Part shown: positions 25,341-35,280 of the stretch, piece after piece
Numbering within the stretch: position 1 is the first letter of the stretch
Layout: every line of letters begins with the position of its first letter
Assembly (NCBI GenBank): GCA_031963405.1
Contig: JASSUJ010000001.1
Span: 434,001 to 498,000, forward strand
Length of the DNA: 64,000 nucleotides
From: JASSUD01 sp031963405
GTDB taxonomy: Bacteria; Pseudomonadota; Gammaproteobacteria; Burkholderiales; Burkholderiaceae
Direction: 5' to 3'
The notes under the pieces: generated by a model
Told to the model about the DNA's origin: nothing
Database searches by the model: none
The model's input: the letters and a program-made list of their open reading frames with translations, nothing else
Translations under genes and position numbers: made by a program

Positions 25341-28300
25341 CTAAGAAGCCAGCTCACCTATCGCTCCACGTTGCTTTAAGAGCTTCTCATTTATTTGACT
25401 TAGGCCTTGTACGCCTTGGATAGAGGCATCCGTCAATGTAAGCGCTGAATGCGTCGAACTCCAATTCAGGCGGACGTGATACCGGCCACTTTCTTCTATT
25501 ACCTGCCACAGTCGAACTGACTTATCGGAACCACTGGTCACCAAGTAGTTTCCATCCTGGGTTTTTTTCCAGGCGACATTCGTAGCCCCTCCGTAAAAGC
25601 CATCAATCACTACCAGAGGCTGACCTGAGGCAATATCCCACAGCCGCACCGTGCCATCGTGACTGCTGGAGACAAGCTGTGTGCCATCGGGCGAGTACAC
25701 GATACTCGAAATATTAATATTGCTACCCTTAGTATGTCCTTTTAAGGTGTGCAGGAGTTGACCAGTTTGCACATCCCACAGCTCTATGGAAGAGCCGCTA
25801 TCATCGGTTGCCCGGCTAGCGGAGGCAATTTTCTGGCCATCAGGTGAATACTCAACTTTTAGGATCGAGCCAGCCTGTCCTTTTAAGGTCTGGATGAATT
25901 GACCGGATTGCGCGTCAAATAATTGCACGGTACCGTCCTCAGCGCAGAAAGCAATATGGTCACCGTTAGGTGAGTACACGAAATCCCAAATATAAGGTGA
26001 AGCCATCGGATCCCAATAAGTGCCGCTAGGTTTGCTTAGTGTATAGCTAAGCTGACCGGATTCTGCATCCCACAATCGTATCTTGCCGTTGTCGCCATAA
26101 GGGCGGGAGGCAATCTGCTTGCCATTGGGCGAATACCTTACCTGCTCAACCCAGTTGGTATGCCCTGTTAAGGTGCGGATGAGTTCACCAGTTTGTGTAT
26201 CCCACAGCCGTACAGTGTTGTCATAGCTGCCAGAGGCGATCTGCTTGCCGTCGAGTGAATACACTACGCTATAAACCTTATCATTATGTCCTGTTAAGGT
26301 GCGGATGAGCCGACCGGTTTGTGCATCCCACAGCCGTATGCTAGCGTCAAAACTGCAGGAGGCAAGCTGCTCGCCGTCGGGCGAATAAGTCATACTCCAA
26401 ACGACCTCAGTATGACCGCTTAAGGTGTGAAGGAGCTGACCGGATTGCGCGTCCCACAGCCGCACGGTGTTGTCCATACTGCAGGAGGCAATCTGTTCGC
26501 GAGTGGGCGAATATACTGCGCTATAAACCTGCTTAGTATGTCCGTTTGCAGTGTGCTTGGATTGACCGGGTTGCGCGTCCCATAGCCGCACAATACCGTC
26601 CTCACCATAAGAGGCAATCTGCTCGCCATTGGGTGAATACCTCACGCTATAAACTGGATGGGTATGCCCGTTCAAGGTGTGGAGGAGATCACCCGTTTGT
26701 GCGTCCCACAACCGTACGGAATGATCCCTATTACCGGAGGCAATCTGCTTACCGTTGCGCGAATATGCCACGCTCCAAACAGAGTCAGGATGTTTTAAGG
26801 TGCGGATGAGCCGGCCAGTTTTTGCGTCCCATAGCTTGACGTCATCAACGGCGCGAGAGGCCATCTGCTCACCTGTGGGCGAATACACCGCACGCTCCCC
26901 CCAGTATGTCCGTAAGGTATGGAGGGACTGACCGGATTGAGCGTCCCATAGCTGCACGGTGCTGAGCTCGCTGCCAGCGGCAATTTGCTTACCGTTGGGC
27001 GAATACGCCACATACGAAACAAAGTCGGCATGCCCTTTTAAAGTGCGGAGGAGCTGTCCGGATTGCGCGTCCCACTGCTGTACGGTGTAGTTTTCACTGT
27101 CAGAGTCAAGCTCCTCCCTGTCCCTCCTGCCTATCTTGGTGTTGTCCTTACTGCTACAGACAAGCTGCTTGCCATCCGGCGAATATGCCAAACTTACAAC
27201 CGGGTAGACATTCCCTTCTAGGATGTAGTCGAGGTTACCGGATTGGGTGTCCCACAATCGCACAGTGCAATCCTTACTGCCGGAGGCAATCTGCTCGTTG
27301 ATAGGCGAGTAGACCAAGCTTACAACTGGCTCAGTATGCCCATTTAAGGAGCGAATAAGCTGGCCGTTTTTTGCGTCCCAAAGCTGCACGATGTTGCTGC
27401 CATAGCTATAGGAGGCAATCCGCTCGCTGTTGGGGGAATACACCACGCTCGAAACCGATTCGGCATGTCCATTCAGGACGTGGATTCTTTCCCAGTTTGA
27501 CGTGTCATACACGTTGATCGTGCCATTTTCAAAGCCAGCAGCACAGGTTTCTCCATTCGGAGAATACGTGCAAGTGGTGACCGCGCTGTCTCCTTTAAGA
27601 AAAGGCCATTCACCAAACTGCACGCCCTCCATCTTTGCGCCACTTAAATTGGCCTGACGCAACCATATATTGCGAAGATTAGCCTGGCTTAAATCGGCTC
27701 CTTGCAACTGCGCATAATCAAATACCCCAAAACTCAAATCTGCACCCGGAATCCGGATTCCCTGTAAATCCGCGCCATTAAACTGCACACCCGCTCTGAT
27801 TAATATTGTGATGGCATTTGCAGCCCCAACAGTCACAAGGGCATGGGGGTCTTTAGAGGCTTCTATCCATTCCTGTAGATAGGCTTTAAAGGCAGGTTGC
27901 TGCTCGACCCGCTCGACTAAGAAATCGAGAATCAACGCTTCCTTTACAAGTAATAGCTGATTGAGCACCGCGTTCAGATCCAGTTTGTTGCTGTCCGATG
28001 CGTAATGCTTAAATTTCGGCCCACAAATAGCGCGTGCCACTAAATAATCTTGAATCGATTTATGCAAAAAGCGGTAGCTCTGATTGTCTCGAATAAGCGG
28101 TGCATTAAAAAATAATAAACGAGCCTCTTCCGTAGGATTAGCGACATAAACGCGCCAAGCTTCTGGAAAAGCGTGATCACTTTCTACGTCATAGAACGCT
28201 TGTATCTTTTGTGCTTTAGTGAGTGCAAACGCCATCTCTTGACTAGCGCGCAGTCCCTTGGCACTAAAATTAGCGCTCAGCCGTTTTAATGCCGTTTTCT

Positions 28301-31022
28301 CATCCTTGGTTAATTCAATATGCTTTAAACGATCTAAAGAGCGTTCCCACCACAATAATAAAAACTTATCGTATAAGGTAATCCGAGTGATAGGCGCTGC
28401 CTCATTATCTGTGCGTAAGGTCGGTAAAATCTCTAAAGCCATGCGCAACAAAAACGGACGACGTATCGCCTCTTTGAGGGTCGGCAAATCATTTAGTGCC
28501 GCTTGATAGCGATCTGAATCCCAGCCTACAACGGTGCGCCCTGCCTCCCGGCAATATTTTTGAATATATTTTTCTGCCCAGTCATCTGAAATAGGGGCAA
28601 GCCAATACTCTTGCAGTGCATTGAATTGCCCTCTTTTTTGGAACTGGCTGCGATAGCCTTCCTCAAGATATTCGGGGCGTGAGCTGACAATAATGTGCGC
28701 ATCCCACTGGTCCAGCTTATTCTGCGTATAAAACGCTTGGGAGCGATGTTGAATTTCATCAAAGCCATCTAAAATAAAAATAAACCGCTTCGCACGCAGC
28801 GCATCGATCGTCTTTTGTTCGAATCCTTGCTTACGCAAATAATTCTCCACAAGATCTCCGCCAAAAGGAGGACATTCTGCCAATGCAATAAAAATCGGAA
28901 TGGGCATGTCTTCGGCAGTACGGGCCTCCCACAGCGCACGTGCTAAAAACCGAGCAAAAGTGGATTTGCCCGACCCCGCCTCACCTAAAAGTAAAAGTAC
29001 TTTTTTATTCGAATGGAAGAACGCTTCTATCTTTTCCATTAATACAAAGGACTCTTTAGCCTCAGCGCTCTCCTGTCCGTCAGGAGGAATGTAGTGTGTT
29101 AATGCATCTTTAATCGAATCGATGTCTTTAAGTGTCTTCAGATAGGCATCTTTGAGCCCGTCAATACTCTCCCCTAACTGTACGATGGGTTGATTACGAG
29201 TATCAGTATTTTGCAGCGTGATTGCTTCGAGCTGCGCTTCAATCCGTTGCATACCTAGTTGCATACCTAGCTCAACGGTCTGCTGCACGGTAGTAGAGAG
29301 GGTGTATATCACCTGCGCACGTTGCGCTTTCTGCTTCACGCTTTCTAACAGCTCCTGATGCTCCGAGACGTACCATAGGGGTTCCCATACCGGAGGCAAA
29401 GTGGCGTGATGCGAGAAGGCTACCGCCTGTAGGGTCTGCGCATTTGCTCCAACGACAGCCCAATTTATAGCGGGACGCATAAGTTGGCTAACGGTACTTG
29501 GAACACTAGCAGGTATACCTCGTAGCCGCTGCAGCGCAGCCTGTGCGCTTTTACGTACATATTTATCTTGGCTGGGATGCGCTAATCTTTCTAAGAAATC
29601 CAGCGCGCCTTTGCGAATGGCTGCCTCTTTTTGGGTGAGAAGGATCTGTTCTATACGTAGGCTCACACCTTGTAAGAAACTAGGATCCCTTGCCAGTTTA
29701 CTTTTGCAGACAAACTGCTCGAATCGTGTGATGTCTTGAAGACGTAACAGGGTGTCGATATAGAGAAGCCCCTTATACCAAGCAAACTTCAACTGTATAT
29801 TGGAGGCGGCATTAAAAAAACTTTCAAAAGAGCTCAGGAATTTCTCAGGATCCTGATTCAAGATAGCCTGTGAGGTAGACACTACACCGAGGGTTATCTG
29901 CACACTATGGCGCGCAATGCTCCCGGCGAGCGATTCATCATTGCCGAGATAAGCCAAGGCCTGGCAGGCATAACGCCCTTGGAAGTCTATCGTGACATCC
30001 GCATGATTTTTGACCCGGCCTAGCGCATCTTGGAGTTGCTGACAAATCACTTTGCGCTCTAGCCCTGTGACTCTATTCCATACCATGGCGTCTAATACGG
30101 AACATATCGCTTGCAGCATAGGCATAAGCTGCTTGGCATTATTTTCTAGGTAAATAGTGGATAAACACGTCTGTAAGGCAGACAGGATGTTGACCCATAA
30201 TTCTGGGTTATGAGTCAAGTCTAGCTGCTCAGGGGGATGTTCAATAATGACAGCTAAACCTTGCGCCACTTCTGCATACAGGATCGGATTACGGTCCTCC
30301 CGGAGCGCCTTAAGAAGTTGCCCCATAATTTGCTGGTACAGCCCTCGATCTGGCACGGTGGCGAGGATCACTAATTCCTGTATACGCTCAAGGCTGGGCG
30401 GCTTTTCCTCAAACTTGGCAACAATTTCTTCTGCAAACTTATAAAAAGGTCTTCTCGCTTCACCATTGAAGCTGTTGAGCGATGCGACCAAGATGTGTAA
30501 ATCATCCACTTTATGCACTGCATCTACGGCACTCGCCTTCGGAAGTACATGCTTTGTCAGCTGGATATTGACAGGGAAAAAAGGCCCTGCAGCGGGAACT
30601 TTAGAGTTAGACGTCGATTTGAATGCCTGGGTGATGAAATGCCCTATCTCTACTACGCGATTACGCCATTCCGTGGAAATAAGGGACGTATCTTGCATGC
30701 CCGGCATGACAGGGGGAAGCTTTTGCAGACATGTTTTAGCTAAGGTGACATCGTAGGGGGTGATAGCTGTATAGCTTGCGCGGGCTTTATTTAATTGGTG
30801 TTTATCACGGTAGGCATCCCCCAGCGCTTCGTAGCCCCTTGCTATTTGTATTCTAAGAGCATCTTTCTGTATAGAGAGGGTAGTGGCTTTTTCAAAGTCC
30901 GTTTTTAAGCTATCTAGTATTTTTTTTGCTGCAGTGAAATCGAATGGTTGGGTACTTTGTATAGTAGGGATAACGTTCCCTTGCACTGATGTACTAGCAG
31001 CAGGGAATGTTGAGTGAAGCAT
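25341..31022 (-). CDS. Giant NACHT-pentapeptide-WD40 STAND protein
   Basis: An 1893-residue protein. Approximate layout: TPR/HEAT-like helical repeats (1-620); NACHT NTPase with Walker A GEAGSGKST (around 679) and Walker B FIFILDGFDE (around 746); helical winged region (to ~1075); a short pentapeptide-repeat stretch with ADL/ANL units (1080-1140); then 16 WD40 units (1143-1860), enough for two beta-propellers. Unit 4 has an insertion of about 17 residues. STAND NTPases act as ligand-triggered oligomerising switches in immunity, regulation or self/non-self recognition. No signal peptide or enzymatic effector domain is visible, so what it switches is unknown. The ATG at 31022 follows AGGAAT. 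The repeats are similar in DNA and may vary in number between strains. Confidence 0.93.
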   Translation of the reverse strand: MLHSTFPAASTSVQGNVIPTIQSTQPFDFTAAKKILDSLKTDFEKATTLSIQKDALRIQIARGYEALGDAYRDKHQLNKARASYTAITPYDVTLAKTCLQKLPPVMPGMQDTSLISTEWRNRVVEIGHFITQAFKSTSNSKVPAAGPFFPVNIQLTKHVLPKASAVDAVHKVDDLHILVASLNSFNGEARRPFYKFAEEIVAKFEEKPPSLERIQELVILATVPDRGLYQQIMGQLLKALREDRNPILYAEVAQGLAVIIEHPPEQLDLTHNPELWVNILSALQTCLSTIYLENNAKQLMPMLQAICSVLDAMVWNRVTGLERKVICQQLQDALGRVKNHADVTIDFQGRYACQALAYLGNDESLAGSIARHSVQITLGVVSTSQAILNQDPEKFLSSFESFFNAASNIQLKFAWYKGLLYIDTLLRLQDITRFEQFVCKSKLARDPSFLQGVSLRIEQILLTQKEAAIRKGALDFLERLAHPSQDKYVRKSAQAALQRLRGIPASVPSTVSQLMRPAINWAVVGANAQTLQAVAFSHHATLPPVWEPLWYVSEHQELLESVKQKAQRAQVIYTLSTTVQQTVELGMQLGMQRIEAQLEAITLQNTDTRNQPIVQLGESIDGLKDAYLKTLKDIDSIKDALTHYIPPDGQESAEAKESFVLMEKIEAFFHSNKKVLLLLGEAGSGKSTFARFLARALWEARTAEDMPIPIFIALAECPPFGGDLVENYLRKQGFEQKTIDALRAKRFIFILDGFDEIQHRSQAFYTQNKLDQWDAHIIVSSRPEYLEEGYRSQFQKRGQFNALQEYWLAPISDDWAEKYIQKYCREAGRTVVGWDSDRYQAALNDLPTLKEAIRRPFLLRMALEILPTLRTDNEAAPITRITLYDKFLLLWWERSLDRLKHIELTKDEKTALKRLSANFSAKGLRASQEMAFALTKAQKIQAFYDVESDHAFPEAWRVYVANPTEEARLLFFNAPLIRDNQSYRFLHKSIQDYLVARAICGPKFKHYASDSNKLDLNAVLNQLLLVKEALILDFLVERVEQQPAFKAYLQEWIEASKDPHALVTVGAANAITILIRAGVQFNGADLQGIRIPGADLSFGVFDYAQLQGADLSQANLRNIWLRQANLSGAKMEGVQFGEWPFLKGDSAVTTCTYSPNGETCAAGFENGTINVYDTSNWERIHVLNGHAESVSSVVYSPNSERIASYSYGSNIVQLWDAKNGQLIRSLNGHTEPVVSLVYSPINEQIASGSKDCTVRLWDTQSGNLDYILEGNVYPVVSLAYSPDGKQLVCSSKDNTKIGRRDREELDSDSENYTVQQWDAQSGQLLRTLKGHADFVSYVAYSPNGKQIAAGSELSTVQLWDAQSGQSLHTLRTYWGERAVYSPTGEQMASRAVDDVKLWDAKTGRLIRTLKHPDSVWSVAYSRNGKQIASGNRDHSVRLWDAQTGDLLHTLNGHTHPVYSVRYSPNGEQIASYGEDGIVRLWDAQPGQSKHTANGHTKQVYSAVYSPTREQIASCSMDNTVRLWDAQSGQLLHTLSGHTEVVWSMTYSPDGEQLASCSFDASIRLWDAQTGRLIRTLTGHNDKVYSVVYSLDGKQIASGSYDNTVRLWDTQTGELIRTLTGHTNWVEQVRYSPNGKQIASRPYGDNGKIRLWDAESGQLSYTLSKPSGTYWDPMASPYIWDFVYSPNGDHIAFCAEDGTVQLFDAQSGQFIQTLKGQAGSILKVEYSPDGQKIASASRATDDSGSSIELWDVQTGQLLHTLKGHTKGSNINISSIVYSPDGTQLVSSSHDGTVRLWDIASGQPLVVIDGFYGGATNVAWKKTQDGNYLVTSGSDKSVRLWQVIEESGRYHVRLNWSSTHSALTLTDASIQGVQGLSQINEKLLKQRGAIGELAS

Positions 31023-31648
31023 ATATTATTCCTATGAATAAATTCCCTGCCGACAGGCAAGCGCAAAGAATGCGTTTGTATCTTTCTTAGCACCTCTCTT
31101 GCAATCACCTAAAATACTGAATAAGGCAAGGTGTTAGAGATAGCATAGCCACTAAGATATGCAGCCTTGAATAGCATGGTAGGGTTAGCCTGCCGTCCGA
31201 CCAACCCAGAAAAACCATCAATACAGATAAATTTAATAATGCATAGTGAGTAGGCGCGAGCTAATAGCTAACGCAATTTTTTGCGGAAATCGTTGATTCA
31301 TGTACAAAGGCGAGTGCAGCCCTTGCCGCGAAACAGCTTAAGCCCAAGACTCCAGCACTATGGATGGTGAGGCTCATGCAATCGCAGGAGCACAGCAATC
31401 TGCTCGCCAATAGATGTATATGAAGATCGCTACTGATTGAACTTTTGATTGGATTTTTTGGAGATCGAGAGCACGTTCTAAGCGCCTATCTTTGTTACAA
31501 CAGACCCGTTTAATCTTTACGGCTCTGCTAAATACCATAAAGATTCGATGGCGCTCGCTATGATTGAGTAGACTATCGTGCATTTCTTTTAAGAGTCGGG
31601 GCAAAGTCTCTTGGCAGTAGCTTTCCCTAAATATCGCTGAGTTTTACT
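31023..31648. other. Intergenic region between divergent NACHT and nnr genes
   Basis: About 625 bases. It must hold both divergent promoters. A minus-strand frame (31374-31604) encodes a basic 76-residue peptide without a ribosome binding site or known relatives; I treat it as unproven, possibly a gene remnant. Confidence 0.4.
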
Positions 31649-33250
31649 ATGACTTCTCCATTGGTTTCCTGTACTCATGATATGGCGCTACCGCTTTATA
31701 CCGTAGCCCAGTTGCGCGCCATTGAAGAGGCAGCTACGCAAGCTTTGCCGCCTTTTACGTTAATGGCACGGGCTGGTGAAGCCGCTGCCTTTCTTCTCCA
31801 ACATCAATTAGCCGGCATTGCGCCAGAAAAACGCTACATTTGGCTAGCTGCAGGGCCAGGAAATAATGGCGGTGATGCGCTCTCCACTGCAACCATACTG
31901 CACCAACATGGCATGACAGTTAAAGTGTGCATGCCGGTTGAAGTTAAAACTGATGATGCGCGTCATGCGCTGCAAATAGCGCGTGCAGCAGGCGTCTCGA
32001 TTGTTACTGCCCTACCAGACGATGACGAGTTAGCAAATTACAGATGGGTAGTCGATGGATTATTCGGCATTGGCCTGACCCAACCTCTCACTGGCGTTTT
32101 TGCTCAATTAGTTAAACAAATAGCTAAATGGAAGCAACGTGGGGGATCCGTGCTAGCGCTAGATGTACCAAGTGGGCTCAATAGCGACACTGGCCAAGTT
32201 ATCCCTCATAGCGTAGCGATTAAGGCTACGTATACGATTACTTTTATCGGCGCAAAGCCTGGCCTATATACAGCGTGTGGACGTGATTATGCGGGTGCTA
32301 TTGCTATCGCCCCGCTGGAGCTTGAAGCCGGGAGGGCTGCTGCTTCGCCTCCTTTTACCACTTCAAACATTTGGCTTAATGCACCTGAGCTTTTTACAAG
32401 ACATTTACCAGAGCGCCCTCACCTGGCACATAAAGGAACTTTTGGCAGCTTGACAGTCGTAGGCGGGGCTGATGGCATGTGCGGCGCTCCTATTTTGGCG
32501 GCTCGGGCTGCGCTCTTAGCAGGGGCTGGTAAAGTAGCAGTAGCCCTACTCAGTGACCACCCATTCCCTTACGACCCGCTTTACCCTGAACTCATGCTGC
32601 ATCGCTTTACACCACGTGAGGTAGCAGATAAGCCCAATGAAGTTCATGCAAGGACCACCAGTGATGCACTAGTGATTGGCTGTGGCCTAGGGCAGAGCAA
32701 GCAAGCGCAAACGGCACTCGAAGACAGTATCAACACAACAAGTACGCTGTTAATCGACGCCGATGGCTTAAACCTAATCGCCAAGCGCCCCTATCTTGCA
32801 GCTTTAGTCGCGCAGCGCAGCAGCACTACCGTCATTACCCCTCACCCGCTTGAAGCAGCACGGCTTCTCGCATGCGATGTACAAACCATACAAGACAATC
32901 GACTGGATGCAGCACGCGAGCTGACCAAAAAATTCTCGGCTATTACCGTACTAAAAGGAAGCGGTACGCTCATTGCCTCACCAGATGGGCGTGTAGCCGT
33001 CAATCAGAGCGGCCACGTCGCACTTGCGACAGGCGGCACTGGCGATGTCTTAAGCGGCCTCATCGGCGCTTTACTGGCGCAGCGCATGCAACCCTTTGCG
33101 GCCGCACTCACTGCTGTTTTTTTGCATGGACGTGCCGCTGAATCTTTAGTGAGCACGGCAGATGGACCGAGCGGCTTAACTGCTAGCGAAATCGCCCCAA
33201 GATTTCGCCGCCTCTTTAATCAACTCGCTCGTACCTATGATGAAAATTAA
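31649..33250 (+). CDS. nnr: Bifunctional NAD(P)H-hydrate epimerase / ADP-dependent dehydratase
   Basis: A 533-residue fusion. The N-terminal YjeF epimerase domain (to ~230) has GPGNNGGDALSTA and VDGLFGIGL plus ALDVPSGLNSDTG. The C-terminal ribokinase-like dehydratase domain has KGTFGSLTVVGGADGMCGAPILAA, TVLKGSGTLI and ATGGTGDVLSGLIGALLAQ. It repairs hydrated NADH/NADPH. The ATG at 31649 gives the longest form; one at 31682 would remove 11 residues, and neither has a clear ribosome binding site. A terminator-like hairpin separates it from pgi. Confidence 0.95.
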   Translation: MTSPLVSCTHDMALPLYTVAQLRAIEEAATQALPPFTLMARAGEAAAFLLQHQLAGIAPEKRYIWLAAGPGNNGGDALSTATILHQHGMTVKVCMPVEVKTDDARHALQIARAAGVSIVTALPDDDELANYRWVVDGLFGIGLTQPLTGVFAQLVKQIAKWKQRGGSVLALDVPSGLNSDTGQVIPHSVAIKATYTITFIGAKPGLYTACGRDYAGAIAIAPLELEAGRAAASPPFTTSNIWLNAPELFTRHLPERPHLAHKGTFGSLTVVGGADGMCGAPILAARAALLAGAGKVAVALLSDHPFPYDPLYPELMLHRFTPREVADKPNEVHARTTSDALVIGCGLGQSKQAQTALEDSINTTSTLLIDADGLNLIAKRPYLAALVAQRSSTTVITPHPLEAARLLACDVQTIQDNRLDAARELTKKFSAITVLKGSGTLIASPDGRVAVNQSGHVALATGGTGDVLSGLIGALLAQRMQPFAAALTAVFLHGRAAESLVSTADGPSGLTASEIAPRFRRLFNQLARTYDEN

Positions 33251-33427
33251 ATGCTCATACTTTAAAATAGGTTCTTATACAGATTCATAAGAAAGCCGAC
33301 TTGCACAAACTCTACAATATGGGATAAGTACGCTCAGTCACATGCTGCATTTTCTGAAATGCGCTGGCAGCTAGCACGTACGGCTTAACTATTCCCTTAT
33401 ACTTATCCCTTATCAAGATCGACCTAT

Positions 33428-33462
33428 AAAGGCTGGCTAGCCGGCCTTTCACTTTCTTTATT
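33428..33462 (+). terminator. Probable terminator after nnr
   Basis: AAAGGC-tGGC-ta-GCCg-GCCTTT stem followed by pyrimidine-rich CACTTTCTTTATTTC, 25 bp before pgi. Confidence 0.6.
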
Positions 33463-33487
33463 TCTCCGCCTTTTTTATAAACGGCTT

Positions 33488-35125
33488 ATGCCCCACCCAA
33501 CTTCATTACCTGCTTGGCTTGCACTAGAAGCGCACTACCGCACCATACGTAATCAGTCTATGCGTGACTGGTTTGCTGCTGCTCAGGATCAATCGCCTAC
33601 GCGTGCTCAACGCTTTACGCTAGAAGGTGGTGGTCTTACGCTAGATTTTTCAAAAAACCGCATTACCGATCAAACCCTTCAGCTCTTGTTTCAATTGGCC
33701 CGTGAAAGCGGCGTTGAAAAGCAACGCGACGCCATGTTTGCCGGTGCCATCGTGAATACAACCGAGCAGCGACCTGCCTTGCATACTGCGCTACGCGCTC
33801 GCACTACCGATACCCCTTACGCCAATCAGATACAGCGAGAGCATGCAAAAATGGCAGCCTTCGCCGAACAGATACGCACTGGTCAATGGTTAGGCCATAG
33901 CGGCAAACCGATTCGGCATATTGTTAACTTGGGTATTGGTGGCTCTGATTTAGGCCCAAAAATGGTGTGTGAGGCGCTAAAGCATCTAGGGCATGAGCAG
34001 CTTTCTATGCACTTTGTCACCAATGTTGATGGCACCGATTTGCAGCGTGTACTCTCACAGATTGATGCTGAAACCACGCTCGTTATTATTGTTTCGAAAA
34101 CCTTCACCACCCTCGAGACACTTACCAATGCACGCTCCATGCGTCGCTGGCTGATAGACAATGGCATGCCTGAAGCCAAGCTAGCGCAACATTGTGTCGG
34201 GGTATCAGCCAATGCCAACGAGGCTGTCCAATTTGGCATTGCGCCAGAGAATGTGTTTGCTATGTGGGAATGGGTAGGTGGACGCTATTCTTTATGGTCA
34301 GCAGCAGGATTGGCGATTATGTTGCTACTTGGGCCCGCTCATTTTGATGAGTTGCTAGCAGGGGCACGGCTCATGGATGAGCACTTTTGCACGGTACCTC
34401 TTGAGCGTAATTTGCCGACTATTCTCGGGCTGCTTGGCATTTGGTACCGAAACTTTTTTAATTTTTCGACACAATTGATCACCCCGTATGCGCATGCCCT
34501 GCGCTACTTGCCAGCCTATTTGCAGCAGCTTGAAATGGAAAGCAATGGTAAGTCTGTGGATGTAAACGGCGAGCGCATCGGCCATTCAACTGCTGCTGTG
34601 TTATGGGGCGAGGCGGGTACCAATGGGCAACATGCCTTCTTTCAAATGTTGCACCAGGGTACGAACATCGTACCGATTGACTTTATCGTCGCCTTAAGCC
34701 CCGAGCATCCATACCTTGACCATCACCTGAAGTTGCTGGCCAACTGCTTTGCGCAAAGTGAAGCGCTCATGCGCGGCCGCACTCAAGAAGAAGCAACTCG
34801 CTTAGTCGGGCCAGAAAAAGCGGAATTAGCACCCCATCTGATGTTTGCGGGTAACCGACCATCAAACACCATTGTGCTTGATGCCCTCACCCCCCATTCG
34901 CTCGGCGCATTAATCGCGCTTTATGAACATAAAGTATTCGTGCAAGCGACAGTATGGAATATCAACCCTTTCGATCAGTGGGGAGTGGAGCTTGGGAAAA
35001 CACTCAGTAAAGAAATTGAGCAAACCTTAGCTGACCCAGTCGCGAGCCTCGCTCACCATGATTCATCAACTTGCGCGCTGATTGCGCGGGCACAAGCTAA
35101 ACTGGCTACGTTGAATCATCGTTGA
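33488..35125 (+). CDS. pgi: Glucose-6-phosphate isomerase
   Basis: A 545-residue enzyme of usual length. PGI signatures are present: the IVNLGIGGSDLGPKM phosphate loop, VSKTFTTLET, FAMWEWVGGRYSLWSAAGL, the GEAGTNGQHAFFQMLHQG segment with catalytic Glu/His, and NPFDQWGVELGK near the end with the active-site Lys. It interconverts glucose-6-phosphate and fructose-6-phosphate. Together with fbp and tal elsewhere in the window it serves gluconeogenesis and sugar-phosphate supply. Confidence 0.98.
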   Translation: MPHPTSLPAWLALEAHYRTIRNQSMRDWFAAAQDQSPTRAQRFTLEGGGLTLDFSKNRITDQTLQLLFQLARESGVEKQRDAMFAGAIVNTTEQRPALHTALRARTTDTPYANQIQREHAKMAAFAEQIRTGQWLGHSGKPIRHIVNLGIGGSDLGPKMVCEALKHLGHEQLSMHFVTNVDGTDLQRVLSQIDAETTLVIIVSKTFTTLETLTNARSMRRWLIDNGMPEAKLAQHCVGVSANANEAVQFGIAPENVFAMWEWVGGRYSLWSAAGLAIMLLLGPAHFDELLAGARLMDEHFCTVPLERNLPTILGLLGIWYRNFFNFSTQLITPYAHALRYLPAYLQQLEMESNGKSVDVNGERIGHSTAAVLWGEAGTNGQHAFFQMLHQGTNIVPIDFIVALSPEHPYLDHHLKLLANCFAQSEALMRGRTQEEATRLVGPEKAELAPHLMFAGNRPSNTIVLDALTPHSLGALIALYEHKVFVQATVWNINPFDQWGVELGKTLSKEIEQTLADPVASLAHHDSSTCALIARAQAKLATLNHR

Positions 35126-35153
35126 TGTCAGCTTCTGTCTAGACATATAGCGC

Positions 35154-35225
35154 TGGAGTTGCCTCATCTTTCATGGATGCCTTCGATTCGTTTCAACGTA
35201 TCCACGAGAAAGGAGAGCAACTCCA
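35154..35225. other. Long imperfect palindrome between convergent pgi and orphan gene
   Basis: Outer arms TGGAGTTGC/GCAACTCCA pair fully; CTC/GAG, CTTTC/GAAAG and TGGAT/ATCCA continue inward, giving a 72-nt hairpin with a ~25-nt loop. The following TTTCTGTTATTG is only modestly T-rich. It probably serves as a two-way terminator or mRNA end stabiliser. Confidence 0.65.
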
Positions 35226-35280
35226 TTTCTGTTATTGATTCTGTTGTTTAACCCCCCAGTTTGACAATGAATGGGATTAT

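Noticed and set aside
25600..27570. Series of similar ~126-bp direct repeats that could suggest a repeat array or CRISPR
   Set aside because: They are in frame inside one gene and encode WD40 units; spacing and lack of unique spacers exclude CRISPR.
31374..31604. Minus-strand 76-codon frame between the NACHT gene and nnr
   Set aside because: No ribosome binding site, no recognised family, unusual cysteine/lysine composition; kept only as a possible remnant in the intergenic note.
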